Source: an uncultured Bacilli bacterium (lineage in GTDB: Bacteria; Bacillota_I; Bacilli_A; RF39; UBA660). From it: 13,463 nt of DNA. Location of the stretch: the NCBI GenBank assembly GCA_934096075.1, contig CAKOLN010000018.1:1-13463 (forward strand), in the 5' to 3' direction. The position numbers and the translations under genes were made by a program. How positions within the stretch are numbered: the stretch's first letter is position 1; the number at the start of each line of letters is the position of its first letter. Shown here piece after piece: positions 1 to 5,410 of this stretch. The notes below the pieces were generated by a model. It did no database searches. It saw only the letters and a list, made by a program, of their open reading frames with translations, and had not been told where the DNA came from.

Positions 1-396
1 AAATTAGGTGAAGAAAAAAATTTAATTGCAGTTATGTATTGTGATAATAATTTTGGTACATTTACATTACAAAAACAAGGAACACTTGAATTGCCAAATA
101 TAATAAAAGATACTGTATCAAAAACGAAAACAATAAAGATTAAAGGAAAACAATCGATTACAGAAGAACAAGAAATAAATGAATTTTTATCAGTGATAAA
201 TAATTCTAAAGTATGGACTGGTGCTGTAACATTACCATCACCTAAATATGAATTGAATTTATTGGATATTAATAACGATAGTCTTGCAAAAATTTTATAC
301 AACCCAGAACATTATTTTACTATTGAAATAAACGAAAAAAGTTATGAACTAACAAATATTGATAAAAACTCATTGAATACAATACTAGACAAATAA
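1..396 (+). CDS. Partial hypothetical protein, C-terminal part (5' end outside window)
   Basis: The frame is open from base 1, so the ATG at 34 is probably internal and the gene starts upstream. About 131 residues are visible, ending in a TAA at 394-396. The visible part is polar, without a membrane segment, and rich in short beta-type stretches with many Lys, Asn and Asp. This is common in the exported domains of Firmicutes lipoproteins and membrane-anchored proteins. I do not recognise a family or catalytic motif. It is followed by the first copy of the intergenic repeat (401-438) and then by a small gene on the same strand, so it looks like one member of the repeat-punctuated gene array. 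Extracytoplasmic location is inference only. Confidence 0.6.
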   Translation, partial: KLGEEKNLIAVMYCDNNFGTFTLQKQGTLELPNIIKDTVSKTKTIKIKGKQSITEEQEINEFLSVINNSKVWTGAVTLPSPKYELNLLDINNDSLAKILYNPEHYFTIEINEKSYELTNIDKNSLNTILDK

Positions 397-400
397 GCAT

Positions 401-438
401 ATTACAATTTAGTAATTAATTAGAAAAATAGTAAATTG
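401..438 (+). repeat. Intergenic repeat, copy 1
   Basis: AT-rich repeat of about 40 bp starting five bases after the stop of the upstream gene. It shares the left half (ATTACAATTTAGTAATTA) and the right half (AGAAAAATAGTAAATTG) with the copies at 702-740, 1807-1849 and 13361-13402, and more loosely with 11936-11974 and 12559-12597. Left ATTAC and right GTAA can pair, so the element can fold as a hairpin. Its function is unknown. Confidence 0.7.
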
Positions 439-455
439 AAAGTGAGGTGATTATG

Positions 456-704
456 ATGGGATGGTTTGCAGACAAGTATGGAAAAGATGCGTATCCTAAA
501 ATGTCCATTGATACATATGATGATTTATTAACTAAATTTGGAGAAAAGTATGCAAACGAATTTTTAGAGGATGTTCAAGAGGGAATATATAGCGAAAAAC
601 AAATTAGAGACACTTATTTAGACACGGATAACAAAAAAGAACATAAATCTGATTATGAGTTAGCAGATTTCTGTAAAGGTGGAGAACTATCAGATGATGA
701 CTAA
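456..704 (+). CDS. Small acidic hypothetical protein
   Basis: An 82-residue protein starting MGWFADKYGKDAYP. The ribosome binding site GAGGTG at 444-449 fits the ATG at 456 best; ATG 453 and GTG 447 are in the same frame but closer to, or inside, that site. It is soluble, with no signal peptide, cysteine cluster or known motif, many Asp, Glu and Lys residues, and an acidic tail ending in DDD. I do not recognise the family. It lies between intergenic repeat copies 1 and 2, so it forms one single-gene unit of the array. The good ribosome binding site and clean boundaries support a real gene. Confidence 0.6.
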   Translation: MGWFADKYGKDAYPKMSIDTYDDLLTKFGEKYANEFLEDVQEGIYSEKQIRDTYLDTDNKKEHKSDYELADFCKGGELSDDD

Positions 705-740
705 ATTACAATTTTTTAGTTAAATAAATATAATTTGTTA
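702..740 (+). repeat. Intergenic repeat, copy 2 (shortened)
   Basis: This copy begins inside the stop codon of the previous gene. It keeps the left end (AAATTACAATTT) and right end (AAATATAATTTGTT) of the repeat but has lost several central bases. The ends AAATTA and TAATTT are complementary, so hairpin potential is retained despite the deletion. It is followed directly by the strong AGAAGGAGG ribosome binding site of the superoxide reductase gene. Confidence 0.6.
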
Positions 741-756
741 TAGAAGGAGGAAACAA

Positions 757-1137
757 ATGAAAAATGAATTGATAATTAAAAAATGTTTAAAATGTGGTGC
801 ATTGGTTGAGGTAATCAACGACTGTAACTGTGATGACTGTGGAATAACTTGTTGTAGTGAACCTATGGTTAAGTTAATTTCAAATAGTGTTGATGCATCG
901 TTTGAAAAACACATTCCAACTTTTGAACATAGAGGTGATGAAATATTTGTAAAAGTAAATCATGTTATGGAAAAAGAACATTTTATTGAATGGATTGCAT
1001 TGATTAATGACAAAGATATTTATAAAGTTAAATTATTGCCAGAACAAAGTGCAGAATGTAAATTCAAATATATAAAAGGCTCAAAATTATATGCATATTG
1101 TAATAAGCATGGACTTTGGTCTTGCGATGTAGAATAA
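757..1137 (+). CDS. dfx: Superoxide reductase (desulfoferrodoxin type)
   Basis: A 126-aa cytoplasmic iron protein that would reduce superoxide to hydrogen peroxide with electrons from rubredoxin-like donors, a common oxygen defence in anaerobes. Residues 1-37 resemble the desulforedoxin domain, with possible iron ligands C10, C13, C32 and C33. Residues 40-126 are the catalytic neelaredoxin domain, with the expected iron ligands H52, H69, H75, C115 and H118 and the E50-K51-H52 motif that supplies the catalytic Glu and Lys. The EHFIEW and YCNKHGLW blocks match the family well. Extra cysteines C23, C25, C28, C101 and C123 are unusual. The length fits two-domain desulfoferrodoxins. AGAAGGAGG lies just upstream of the ATG. 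It sits between repeat copy 2 and a degenerate half repeat, and appears to be a single-gene unit. Confidence 0.93.
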   Translation: MKNELIIKKCLKCGALVEVINDCNCDDCGITCCSEPMVKLISNSVDASFEKHIPTFEHRGDEIFVKVNHVMEKEHFIEWIALINDKDIYKVKLLPEQSAECKFKYIKGSKLYAYCNKHGLWSCDVE

Positions 1138-1151
1138 TAGTTATTTGTATT
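1135..1151 (+). repeat. Degenerate right half of the intergenic repeat
   Basis: AATAGTTATTTGTA starts at the stop codon of the superoxide reductase gene and differs by one base from AATAGTAATTTGTA at the right end of the 13361 copy. No left half is visible. This is a weak but suggestive remnant, because it occupies the expected place between two genes. Confidence 0.35.
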
Positions 1152-1164
1152 ATAATTGTTAAAA

Positions 1165-1199
1165 GTCTTTGACAAACTTCCAAAGACATTTGGTAGAAT
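1165..1199 (+). promoter_or_regulatory. Promoter with overlapping inverted repeat upstream of XRE gene
   Basis: TTGACA at 1169-1174 and TAGAAT at 1194-1199, preceded by TG one base earlier (extended -10), form a promoter with a rather long 19-base spacer. A perfect 7-bp inverted repeat, GTCTTTG (1165-1171) and CAAAGAC (1181-1187), overlaps the -35 box. ATTTG and CAAAT flank the -10 box. The neighbouring gene encodes an XRE regulator, so autoregulation is a reasonable inference. Confidence 0.6.
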
Positions 1200-1244
1200 G
1201 CAAATATCAACTCATATATAATTGTAAGTGAAAGGAGAGATAGA

Positions 1245-1805
1245 ATGAAATTGGGAGATAACATTTTAAAATTAAGAAAAGATTGTAAACTTTCACAAGA
1301 ACAATTAGCAGAAAAAGTTGATGTTACTAGACAAACAATATCAAATTGGGAGCTTGGTGAAACTTCTCCAAACCCTGAACAGTTAAAATTATTATCTAAA
1401 GCATTAAATGTAAGTATTGATGAATTATTAAATAATGACATCAAACAAGTATTGGTAAAAAAAGTAAATAATACCGAAAAAAATGCAGAGATAATAATTA
1501 AGATACTAAAAGTCTTGGGAATGATTTTTGTTGTTGGTTTTGCTATTACTATTTTTATAAATATTATGTTTAATGCTAAAAAAGACTCTATGACTATAAA
1601 AGAAAATCAAACTGTTCTTCTTAGTTGTCAACTTAATGATGAAAAGTATACTTATCTAATAGAATATGATAAAGATGATAATATTATTGATGCAAGTGGT
1701 AGTGATTATATTATAAATGTTGTTAAAGATAAGCAGTTAAGCAAAGCTAAAATATTAGTAAAATATATTGAATCATATTTTGAAGATAACGGTGGTCATT
1801 GTTAA
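1245..1805 (+). CDS. Membrane-anchored XRE-family transcriptional regulator
   Basis: A 186-aa protein. Residues 3-62 form an XRE/Cro-type helix-turn-helix: MKLGDNILKLRK, then LSQEQLAEKVDVTRQTISNW and LNVSIDELL, all typical of this family. Around residues 85-108 there is one strongly hydrophobic membrane segment. The last 75 residues are polar and include a YIEYDKDDNIIDASG-like stretch, probably outside the membrane. The design is an N-terminal DNA-binding domain, one membrane helix and a small external domain. It suggests a one-component sensor, but no signal is identifiable. GAAAGGAGAG precedes the ATG. The upstream promoter has an inverted repeat that may be its own operator. Repeat copy 3 follows the stop codon by one base. 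Confidence 0.85.
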   Translation: MKLGDNILKLRKDCKLSQEQLAEKVDVTRQTISNWELGETSPNPEQLKLLSKALNVSIDELLNNDIKQVLVKKVNNTEKNAEIIIKILKVLGMIFVVGFAITIFINIMFNAKKDSMTIKENQTVLLSCQLNDEKYTYLIEYDKDDNIIDASGSDYIINVVKDKQLSKAKILVKYIESYFEDNGGHC

Positions 1806-1806
1806 T

Positions 1807-1849
1807 CAAATTACAATCTAGTAATTAGTTAGAAAAGTATTAATTTGTT
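1807..1849 (+). repeat. Intergenic repeat, copy 3
   Basis: CAAATTACAATCTAGTAATT followed by AGTTAGAAAAGTATTAATTTGTT. It is one of the fullest copies. Its ends CAAATTA and TAATTTG are perfectly complementary, so it can fold as a hairpin with a loop of about 28 bases. It lies between two XRE genes, directly after the stop of the first. Confidence 0.7.
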
Positions 1850-1918
1850 AAACTCTACGCTTCGTTTGGTGTAATCCTGTTAAATATATAATATAATTAG
1901 ATTGTGAGAGGAAAAATT

Positions 1919-2328
1919 ATGAATCAAGAAAAGATAGGAAAATTTATATTAGAACTGCGTAGAGAAAAAATATGACACAACAAGAATTAGCTGATAAAAT
2001 TGGTGTTACAGATAGGGCAATATCAAAATGGGAAAATGGTAGAGGGATGCCTAATTTATCATTAATGATACCATTATGTAAGGAATTAGACATAACAATA
2101 AATGAATTAATTAGCGGGGAGAAAATTGAAAAGAAAGATTATCAAAGCAAACTAGAAGAAAACATTTTAAAAACGATTGATTATACAAATAGAAGAATTA
2201 TAAATAAGGACAAGATATTTAAAATAGTAGTTGGAACAATTATAACAATAATTTTAATAATTGGATTAATGTTTTTTGTAGATGTTAATAGAATGAATAA
2301 CAAGGATCCTGTGATATTTAGTACATGT
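1919..2328 (+). pseudogene. XRE-family membrane regulator, frameshifted and 3'-truncated
   Basis: The normal start is the ATG at 1919, after GAGAGGAAA. It encodes MNQEKIGKFILELRREK and then runs into TGA at 1973-1975. An A6 run at 1965-1970 appears to be one base short: with seven A residues the frame reads REKNMTQQELADKIGVTDRAISKWENGRG, a canonical helix-turn-helix. The frame from ATG 1972 overlaps the TGA (ATGA), so coupled re-initiation could still make a protein lacking helix 1. A membrane helix follows at about 2220-2282. After NRMNNKDPVIFST, at about 2324, homology stops and the DNA continues as the reverse complement of a serine recombinase gene. The 3' part, including the rest of the external domain, is missing. 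It is a decayed gene with a chimeric end, although a homopolymer phase switch is possible for the first lesion. Confidence 0.75.
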
Positions 2329-2792
2329 CCTTCCTTAATCGCTCCAGCGAGTCCTACTTTAGTCCTTTCACTTGTTCTTTCTATTACATTTTGGGAAACA
2401 GTAGTTAAAAGTCTTGCTACCATTTTACCACTTGAATTAGTCGTGTTTATTTCTTCATTAGCACAATCTAAATAAGCATTGTTTTCATCTAAGAATTTCA
2501 TAATACCTTCCATATCATAAACACTTCTAGTAAGTCTATCTAATTTAAGTACAACAATAGTATTACATTTTTTATCTCTTATATCTTGTAATAACTCCTC
2601 AAATGCAGGTCTATAATTGCCTGTTTTAGCACTTATTCCAGCATCTTTATATAATTTATATATTTCATAACCTTTATACTCACACATAGCTCTTAATCTT
2701 TTTTCTTGCTCTGGTAAACTTAATCCTTCTCGTGCTTGGTCTTCAGTATATACTCTAATATATAAACCAGCAATTTTCTTTTCATCAATTAT
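2325..2792 (-). pseudogene. Large serine recombinase fragment (N-terminal catalytic domain, inactive)
   Basis: Read on the minus strand, the frame gives IAGLYIRVYTEDQAREGLSL, then PEQEKRLRAMCEYKGYEIYKLYKDAGISAK, LKLDRLTRS and GKMVARLL, followed by SERTKVGLAGAIKEGH. This is the resolvase/invertase catalytic domain of large serine recombinases of the kind found in Firmicutes integrative elements. Three faults are visible. The catalytic serine expected in RVSTEDQ is tyrosine (TAT). The expected ATG is ATA at 2792-2790, ten bases after a good AGGAAGGAG, with ATT as the next codon. The protein is cut at about residue 155, so the zinc-binding and coiled-coil DNA-binding parts are gone. The 3' end abuts the truncated XRE gene. 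It is a dead remnant of an integrated element. Confidence 0.88.
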
Positions 2793-2810
2793 AAAACTTC
2801 AACTCCTTCC

Positions 2811-2858
2811 TAAAAAAAGAGCCAATAGTATCAAGTAAAGTCTAAATACTACTGACTC
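2811..2858 (-). terminator. Intrinsic terminator or attenuator before the recombinase remnant
   Basis: On the minus strand GAGTCAGTAGTAT (2858-2846) pairs with ATACTATTGGCTC (2831-2819), a 13-bp stem with two G-U pairs, followed by seven T residues (2818-2812). It ends the transcript of the upstream minus-strand 90-aa gene or attenuates the recombinase, whose ribosome binding site begins immediately after the T run. Confidence 0.75.
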
Positions 2859-2931
2859 CTCAAAAAATCTTTTATATTTGTTTTCTTAAATATATTTTAT
2901 CATATTTTTTGTTTTGTTACTAGAGTAGCAT

Positions 2932-3204
2932 TTAGATTGATTTTAAATAATCTTCTAATTCTGATAACTTAATCTTATTAGGTAAATTCTCTATAAATAT
3001 TTCATTAGAATAATTAAAAGCAAGAAATGTAGTATTATTAATAATAATTCTATGTGGTTCAATATAGGTTAAATTAGTCTTATCAATTCTTCTAATACTT
3101 CCATTAATGATAGTAGGTTTTACTTTAACAAAATCACAAATAAAGTTAAGTTTCTTTTTTAGCGATTCATCTAGTTCAATTTCTTCTTTAATAATATTTA
3201 CCAT
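2932..3204 (-). CDS. Hypothetical 90-aa protein with structured leader, family copy 1
   Basis: A 90-residue soluble protein starting MVNIIKEEIELDES. An upstream in-frame ATG (3213) lies inside the ribosome binding region AAAGGATGG, and the homologue at 9088-9337 starts at the equivalent of ATG 3204, so 3204 is chosen. There is no signal peptide or membrane helix. Conserved features shared with the second copy are DESLKKKL, CDF, NGSIR, IDK, EPH, IINN, FNYSN and NKIK, at roughly 60 percent identity over the shared length. I do not recognise the fold. Its own promoter (3391-3421) and a leader of about 180 nt with an intrinsic terminator precede it, so expression is probably controlled by premature termination. 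Recombinase debris lies downstream. Confidence 0.7.
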   Translation of the reverse strand: MVNIIKEEIELDESLKKKLNFICDFVKVKPTIINGSIRRIDKTNLTYIEPHRIIINNTTFLAFNYSNEIFIENLPNKIKLSELEDYLKSI

Positions 3205-3320
3205 AGTTTCCATCCTTTCTTTAGGATGATTTCTTTGTAAAACACAAAAAAATCAATCTTTCGATTGATTCTATATATCAAGTTCAAACTAAATAGTTCG
3301 AACAGATTCGTCAATGGAGC
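3205..3320 (-). ncRNA. Conserved structured leader RNA with terminator, copy 1
   Basis: Read on the minus strand: GCTCCATTGACGAATCTG, then a hairpin of GTTCGAACT and AGTTTGAAC (3303-3282) around loop ATTT, then a terminator hairpin AATCAATC-GAAA-GATTGATT (3270-3251) with a GNRA-type loop and seven T residues (3252-3246). After the terminator, CATCC and GGATG form a small hairpin overlapping the ribosome binding site of the 90-aa gene. Upstream a copy-specific hairpin, AAAGGTTG (3347-3340) with CAACCTTT (3331-3324), lies next to the conserved core. Copies at 9338-9454 and 11137-11210 share the core. AUUGA in the 5' part could pair with UCAAU of the terminator stem as an antiterminator. I cannot match it to a known riboswitch class. 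Confidence 0.75.
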
Positions 3321-3390
3321 CATAAAGGTTGAAGTCGGACAACCTTTGATTATCTAAACTATAGGTAGTAATAAACTACTAACTAATATA

Positions 3391-3421
3391 AGTATACCAT
3401 GAAAATACCTTAATTTAGCAA
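3391..3421 (-). promoter_or_regulatory. Promoter of leader copy 1 and the 90-aa gene
   Basis: On the minus strand TTGCTA (3421-3416) is followed after 19 bases by TATACT (3396-3391), with TG one base upstream of the -10 box. Transcription would start near 3384 and run into the conserved leader. Confidence 0.5.
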
Positions 3422-3457
3422 AAAACAGATAATAATTATTAAGCAGGATAAAGGAAT

Positions 3458-3521
3458 TGATAGCACTACACTAATTTACCTTTTATAAATAAAGGATTTA
3501 CAGTGCTATCATTTCTTATTT
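3458..3521. other. Orphan long stem-loop in the gene-free gap
   Basis: TGATAGCACT (3458-3467) pairs perfectly with AGTGCTATCA (3502-3511). The loop contains a second stem, CCTTT (3479-3483) with AAAGG (3491-3495). A T-rich stretch follows on the plus strand, but no plus-strand gene lies upstream to be terminated. The gap 3421-3690 otherwise shows no gene. It could be a remnant of a lost element or a small RNA. Confidence 0.4.
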
Positions 3522-3546
3522 TGCACTTGCAAAATTGAGTTGAAAA

Positions 3547-3583
3547 TATGGAAGAACTCTTCCATACTTTTGATTTGTTTATT
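3547..3583 (+). terminator. Possible intrinsic terminator hairpin
   Basis: TATGGAAGA (3547-3555) and TCTTCCATA (3558-3566) are perfect complements around a very short loop, effectively a stem of 7-8 bp. They are followed by CTTTTGATTTGTTTATTTT on the plus strand. No intact plus-strand gene lies just upstream, so it may belong to a lost gene. Confidence 0.4.
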
Positions 3584-3695
3584 TTAATTAAATGGTTTTC
3601 AAGGTTCATTTTCACTTCCAACTGTTGGATATATACTAGGAAATGTTGGATGAATCTTGGATGTTTTAAGTTTATTATAAAATCTGTTGAAATTA

Positions 3696-3704
3696 TGGTA
3701 TAAT
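3696..3704 (+). promoter_or_regulatory. Extended -10 promoter of the Nudix operon
   Basis: TGGTATAAT is a perfect extended -10 element. No good -35 box is visible at the right distance, as is common for extended -10 promoters. It lies about 60 bases before the start codon of the Nudix gene and is the only clear promoter for the six-gene cluster that follows. Confidence 0.6.
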
Positions 3705-3766
3705 TGTATATAGATAAAAGTAGTATATCTATATTGATAGTGAATATAATAGGAGAAAAATAATAA

Positions 3767-4228
3767 ATGAATGTAGATTTCGTAAAAGATGATTATAGAT
3801 TTAATGCTAGAGCATCAGCTATTATTTTAAATGAAAAAAAGGATAAAATTTTATTATTTAAGGTTGAAGATGGTAGAGATTATTTTTTATTACCAGGTGG
3901 AAGAATTGAATTATATGAAGATAGTCTAACGGCTATTAAACGAGAAGTAATGGAAGAATTAGGATATGATATTGATTTCATTCTTTGCTCTATACAAGAA
4001 AACTTTGTAATAAAAGAAAATGTAAAAATAATGCAATATAGTTTTTGCTATAAAGGCATTTATAAAGGCATTATTAATACTGATAGATTTGTATGTAAAG
4101 ATAATGATAATCAATATTTTTATTGGGTTGATATAGATCAATTAAATAGTTATAAAGTATATCCAGAATCAACTAGCAAATTAATCAAATCAGAAAAATT
4201 GGAACATATTATTGAAAAAATGGAGTGA
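3767..4228 (+). CDS. Nudix hydrolase
   Basis: A 153-aa cytoplasmic enzyme of the Nudix superfamily, which cleaves a nucleoside diphosphate linked to another group, using divalent metal. The Nudix box is complete: G45, five residues, E51, seven residues, then R59-E60-V-M-E63-E64-L-G66-Y, fitting GX5EX7REUXEEXGU. The N-terminal strand RASAIILNEKKDKILLF and FLLPGGRIE are typical. Substrate cannot be told from the sequence; NTP, ADP-ribose or a dinucleotide are all possible. AGGAGAA is about ten bases before the ATG. It is the first gene of the operon; the next reading frame begins four bases after its TGA, and its ribosome binding site GGAG overlaps the end of this gene, implying translational coupling. 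Confidence 0.9.
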   Translation: MNVDFVKDDYRFNARASAIILNEKKDKILLFKVEDGRDYFLLPGGRIELYEDSLTAIKREVMEELGYDIDFILCSIQENFVIKENVKIMQYSFCYKGIYKGIINTDRFVCKDNDNQYFYWVDIDQLNSYKVYPESTSKLIKSEKLEHIIEKME

Positions 4229-4232
4229 TAAT

Positions 4233-4670
4233 ATGATTTTATATAAAAGTGATAATTAGGAAGTTGTATTTGTAGATTGGTGTCAAGAATTTCCAGGTCA
4301 ATGTATTCTTTCTTCTAATAAGGAATCATTAAGTGATTTATCTAATGATGAATGGATTGAATTGGGTATATTAGAAAAGGAACTTGAAAGAGTTTGCAAA
4401 AAACTATTTAGTTCAACTATGTTTAATTTTGCTTGCTTGATGAATAATGCTTATAGAGATAATGAAAAACCTCATGTTCACTTTCAATTTATACCAAGAT
4501 ATAATGGTGAAAGAGTTATATTAAATAAAAAATATAAGGACAAGCATTTTGGCTATAATCTTTGGAAATGGGCTTTAAATAAATTTAAAAGTCAAAAAGA
4601 TATATTTAATAGAGAAGAAAAAATAAAAATATTTGAAATGATGAAAAATGAATTTATGAAAAATAAATAG
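4233..4670 (+). pseudogene. HIT-family protein interrupted by an amber codon
   Basis: The frame starts at ATG 4233 after GGAG and encodes MILYKSDN, then TAG at 4257-4259. It continues without interruption as EVVFVDWCQEFPGQC and on to 4670, about 145 codons in all. The segment PHVHFQFIPRY holds the HIT motif (His at codons 81 and 83), with Gln at codon 85 where many HIT proteins have a third His. HIT proteins are nucleotide hydrolases or transferases, and the middle His is the nucleophile. In the lengths after the stop there is no other damage, so the TAG may be a recent mutation of a TGG Trp codon or a sequencing error. Without readthrough, only internal starts such as TTG 4362 are available, which keep the HIT motif but lose the N-terminal strand. 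It is the second gene of the operon. Confidence 0.75.
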
Positions 4671-4693
4671 CAATACAAAAAGGAGTTGAATAT

Positions 4694-5410
4694 ATGCCAA
4701 GTTGGTCTGTACATTTAGCAATTGCTAAAAAGGTAAATAAAAAATTAAAATTAAATGATGATTTATTTCTGTATGGTAATTTGATACCAGATGTAGATAA
4801 AGGTACTGTAATAACGAGGTATGAAGCACATTACTATAATGAAAAATTACCTTTTCCTACTGTTCCAAAAGAAAAGATGATAGATATAAAAAACTTTTTA
4901 AAAGAATATAAGGAAAAATTAAATAATCCATTAATATTAGGCTACTATTCTCATTTGCTAACAGATCAATTTTATAATGAAAAAGTTTATACTTCTAAAT
5001 GGGTGCAAGATGATAATAACAATATTATTGGTATAAGATTTAACAATAAAATATTAAAGATTGATATAGATGATAAAAAAAGACTAAAACGAAAATATAA
5101 ACACATAGATTTTGAATTGTATGGTAAATACTTATTTAATGATGGATATGTTTCTATTCCTCAAAATATCAATTTAGTAAAAGAAAATGCTGTTTATTTA
5201 AAAGATAAATTTTTAACTGATGAACTTATAGATTATAGATTTAATTATTTGAAAAATGATTTTGCTAAATTCAATAAGTTAAGTTTATCAGAAAAACTAT
5301 TCAAGCATAATTATAAACTCTTTACTAAAAAAGAATTAGATACAATTATGGAAGAGTGTATAGAAATGGTCATCAATAAAATACGAGAGGTTGATGTTAA
5401 TAATGAATAA
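4694..5410 (+). CDS. Zinc-dependent phospholipase C-like protein
   Basis: A 238-aa protein beginning MPSWSVHLAIAKKV. The order W4, H7, D33 (GNLIPD), H46 (YEAHYY), H87 (YYSHLLTD) and D91 is that of the metal-binding helical bundle of the zinc-dependent phospholipase C / S1-P1 nuclease-like family. Here it is the short, unsecreted branch common in Firmicutes and usually annotated only as a zinc-dependent phospholipase C family protein. There is no signal peptide, so a cytoplasmic phosphodiesterase role on a phosphorylated small molecule or nucleotide is as plausible as lipid cleavage. AGGAG lies eight bases before the ATG. It follows the HIT frame by 23 bases and overlaps the next gene by eight bases. 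Confidence 0.8.
   Translation: MPSWSVHLAIAKKVNKKLKLNDDLFLYGNLIPDVDKGTVITRYEAHYYNEKLPFPTVPKEKMIDIKNFLKEYKEKLNNPLILGYYSHLLTDQFYNEKVYTSKWVQDDNNNIIGIRFNNKILKIDIDDKKRLKRKYKHIDFELYGKYLFNDGYVSIPQNINLVKENAVYLKDKFLTDELIDYRFNYLKNDFAKFNKLSLSEKLFKHNYKLFTKKELDTIMEECIEMVINKIREVDVNNE

Noticed and set aside
1064..1444. Minus-strand open frame of 126 codons.
   Set aside because: It overlaps the superoxide reductase end and the well-supported XRE gene, has no family resemblance, and is a shadow frame.
401..1849. CRISPR array.
   Set aside because: Repeats are separated by whole genes, not by short spacers of uniform size, and no cas genes are present.
1919..1975. TGA read as tryptophan (Mycoplasma-like code) to explain the early stop in the XRE gene.
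   Set aside because: Other genes end cleanly at TGA (for example the Nudix gene), and a one-base indel restores the family sequence while readthrough of TGA does not.
2181..2330. Continuation of the minus-strand recombinase frame past about 2328 as genuine protein.
   Set aside because: After KEGH it reads the antisense of the XRE gene's membrane segment; the hydrophobic tail is an artefact of the junction.
3205..3320. Type III toxin-antitoxin locus (repeat RNA, terminator, toxin gene).
   Set aside because: The gene order looks similar, but there are no tandem RNA repeats and the 90-aa protein is far shorter than, and does not resemble, ToxN/CptN/TenpN toxins.
3959..4141. Minus-strand open frame of 60 codons inside the Nudix gene.
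   Set aside because: It is low-complexity Ile-rich sequence opposite a complete Nudix domain, so it is a shadow frame.
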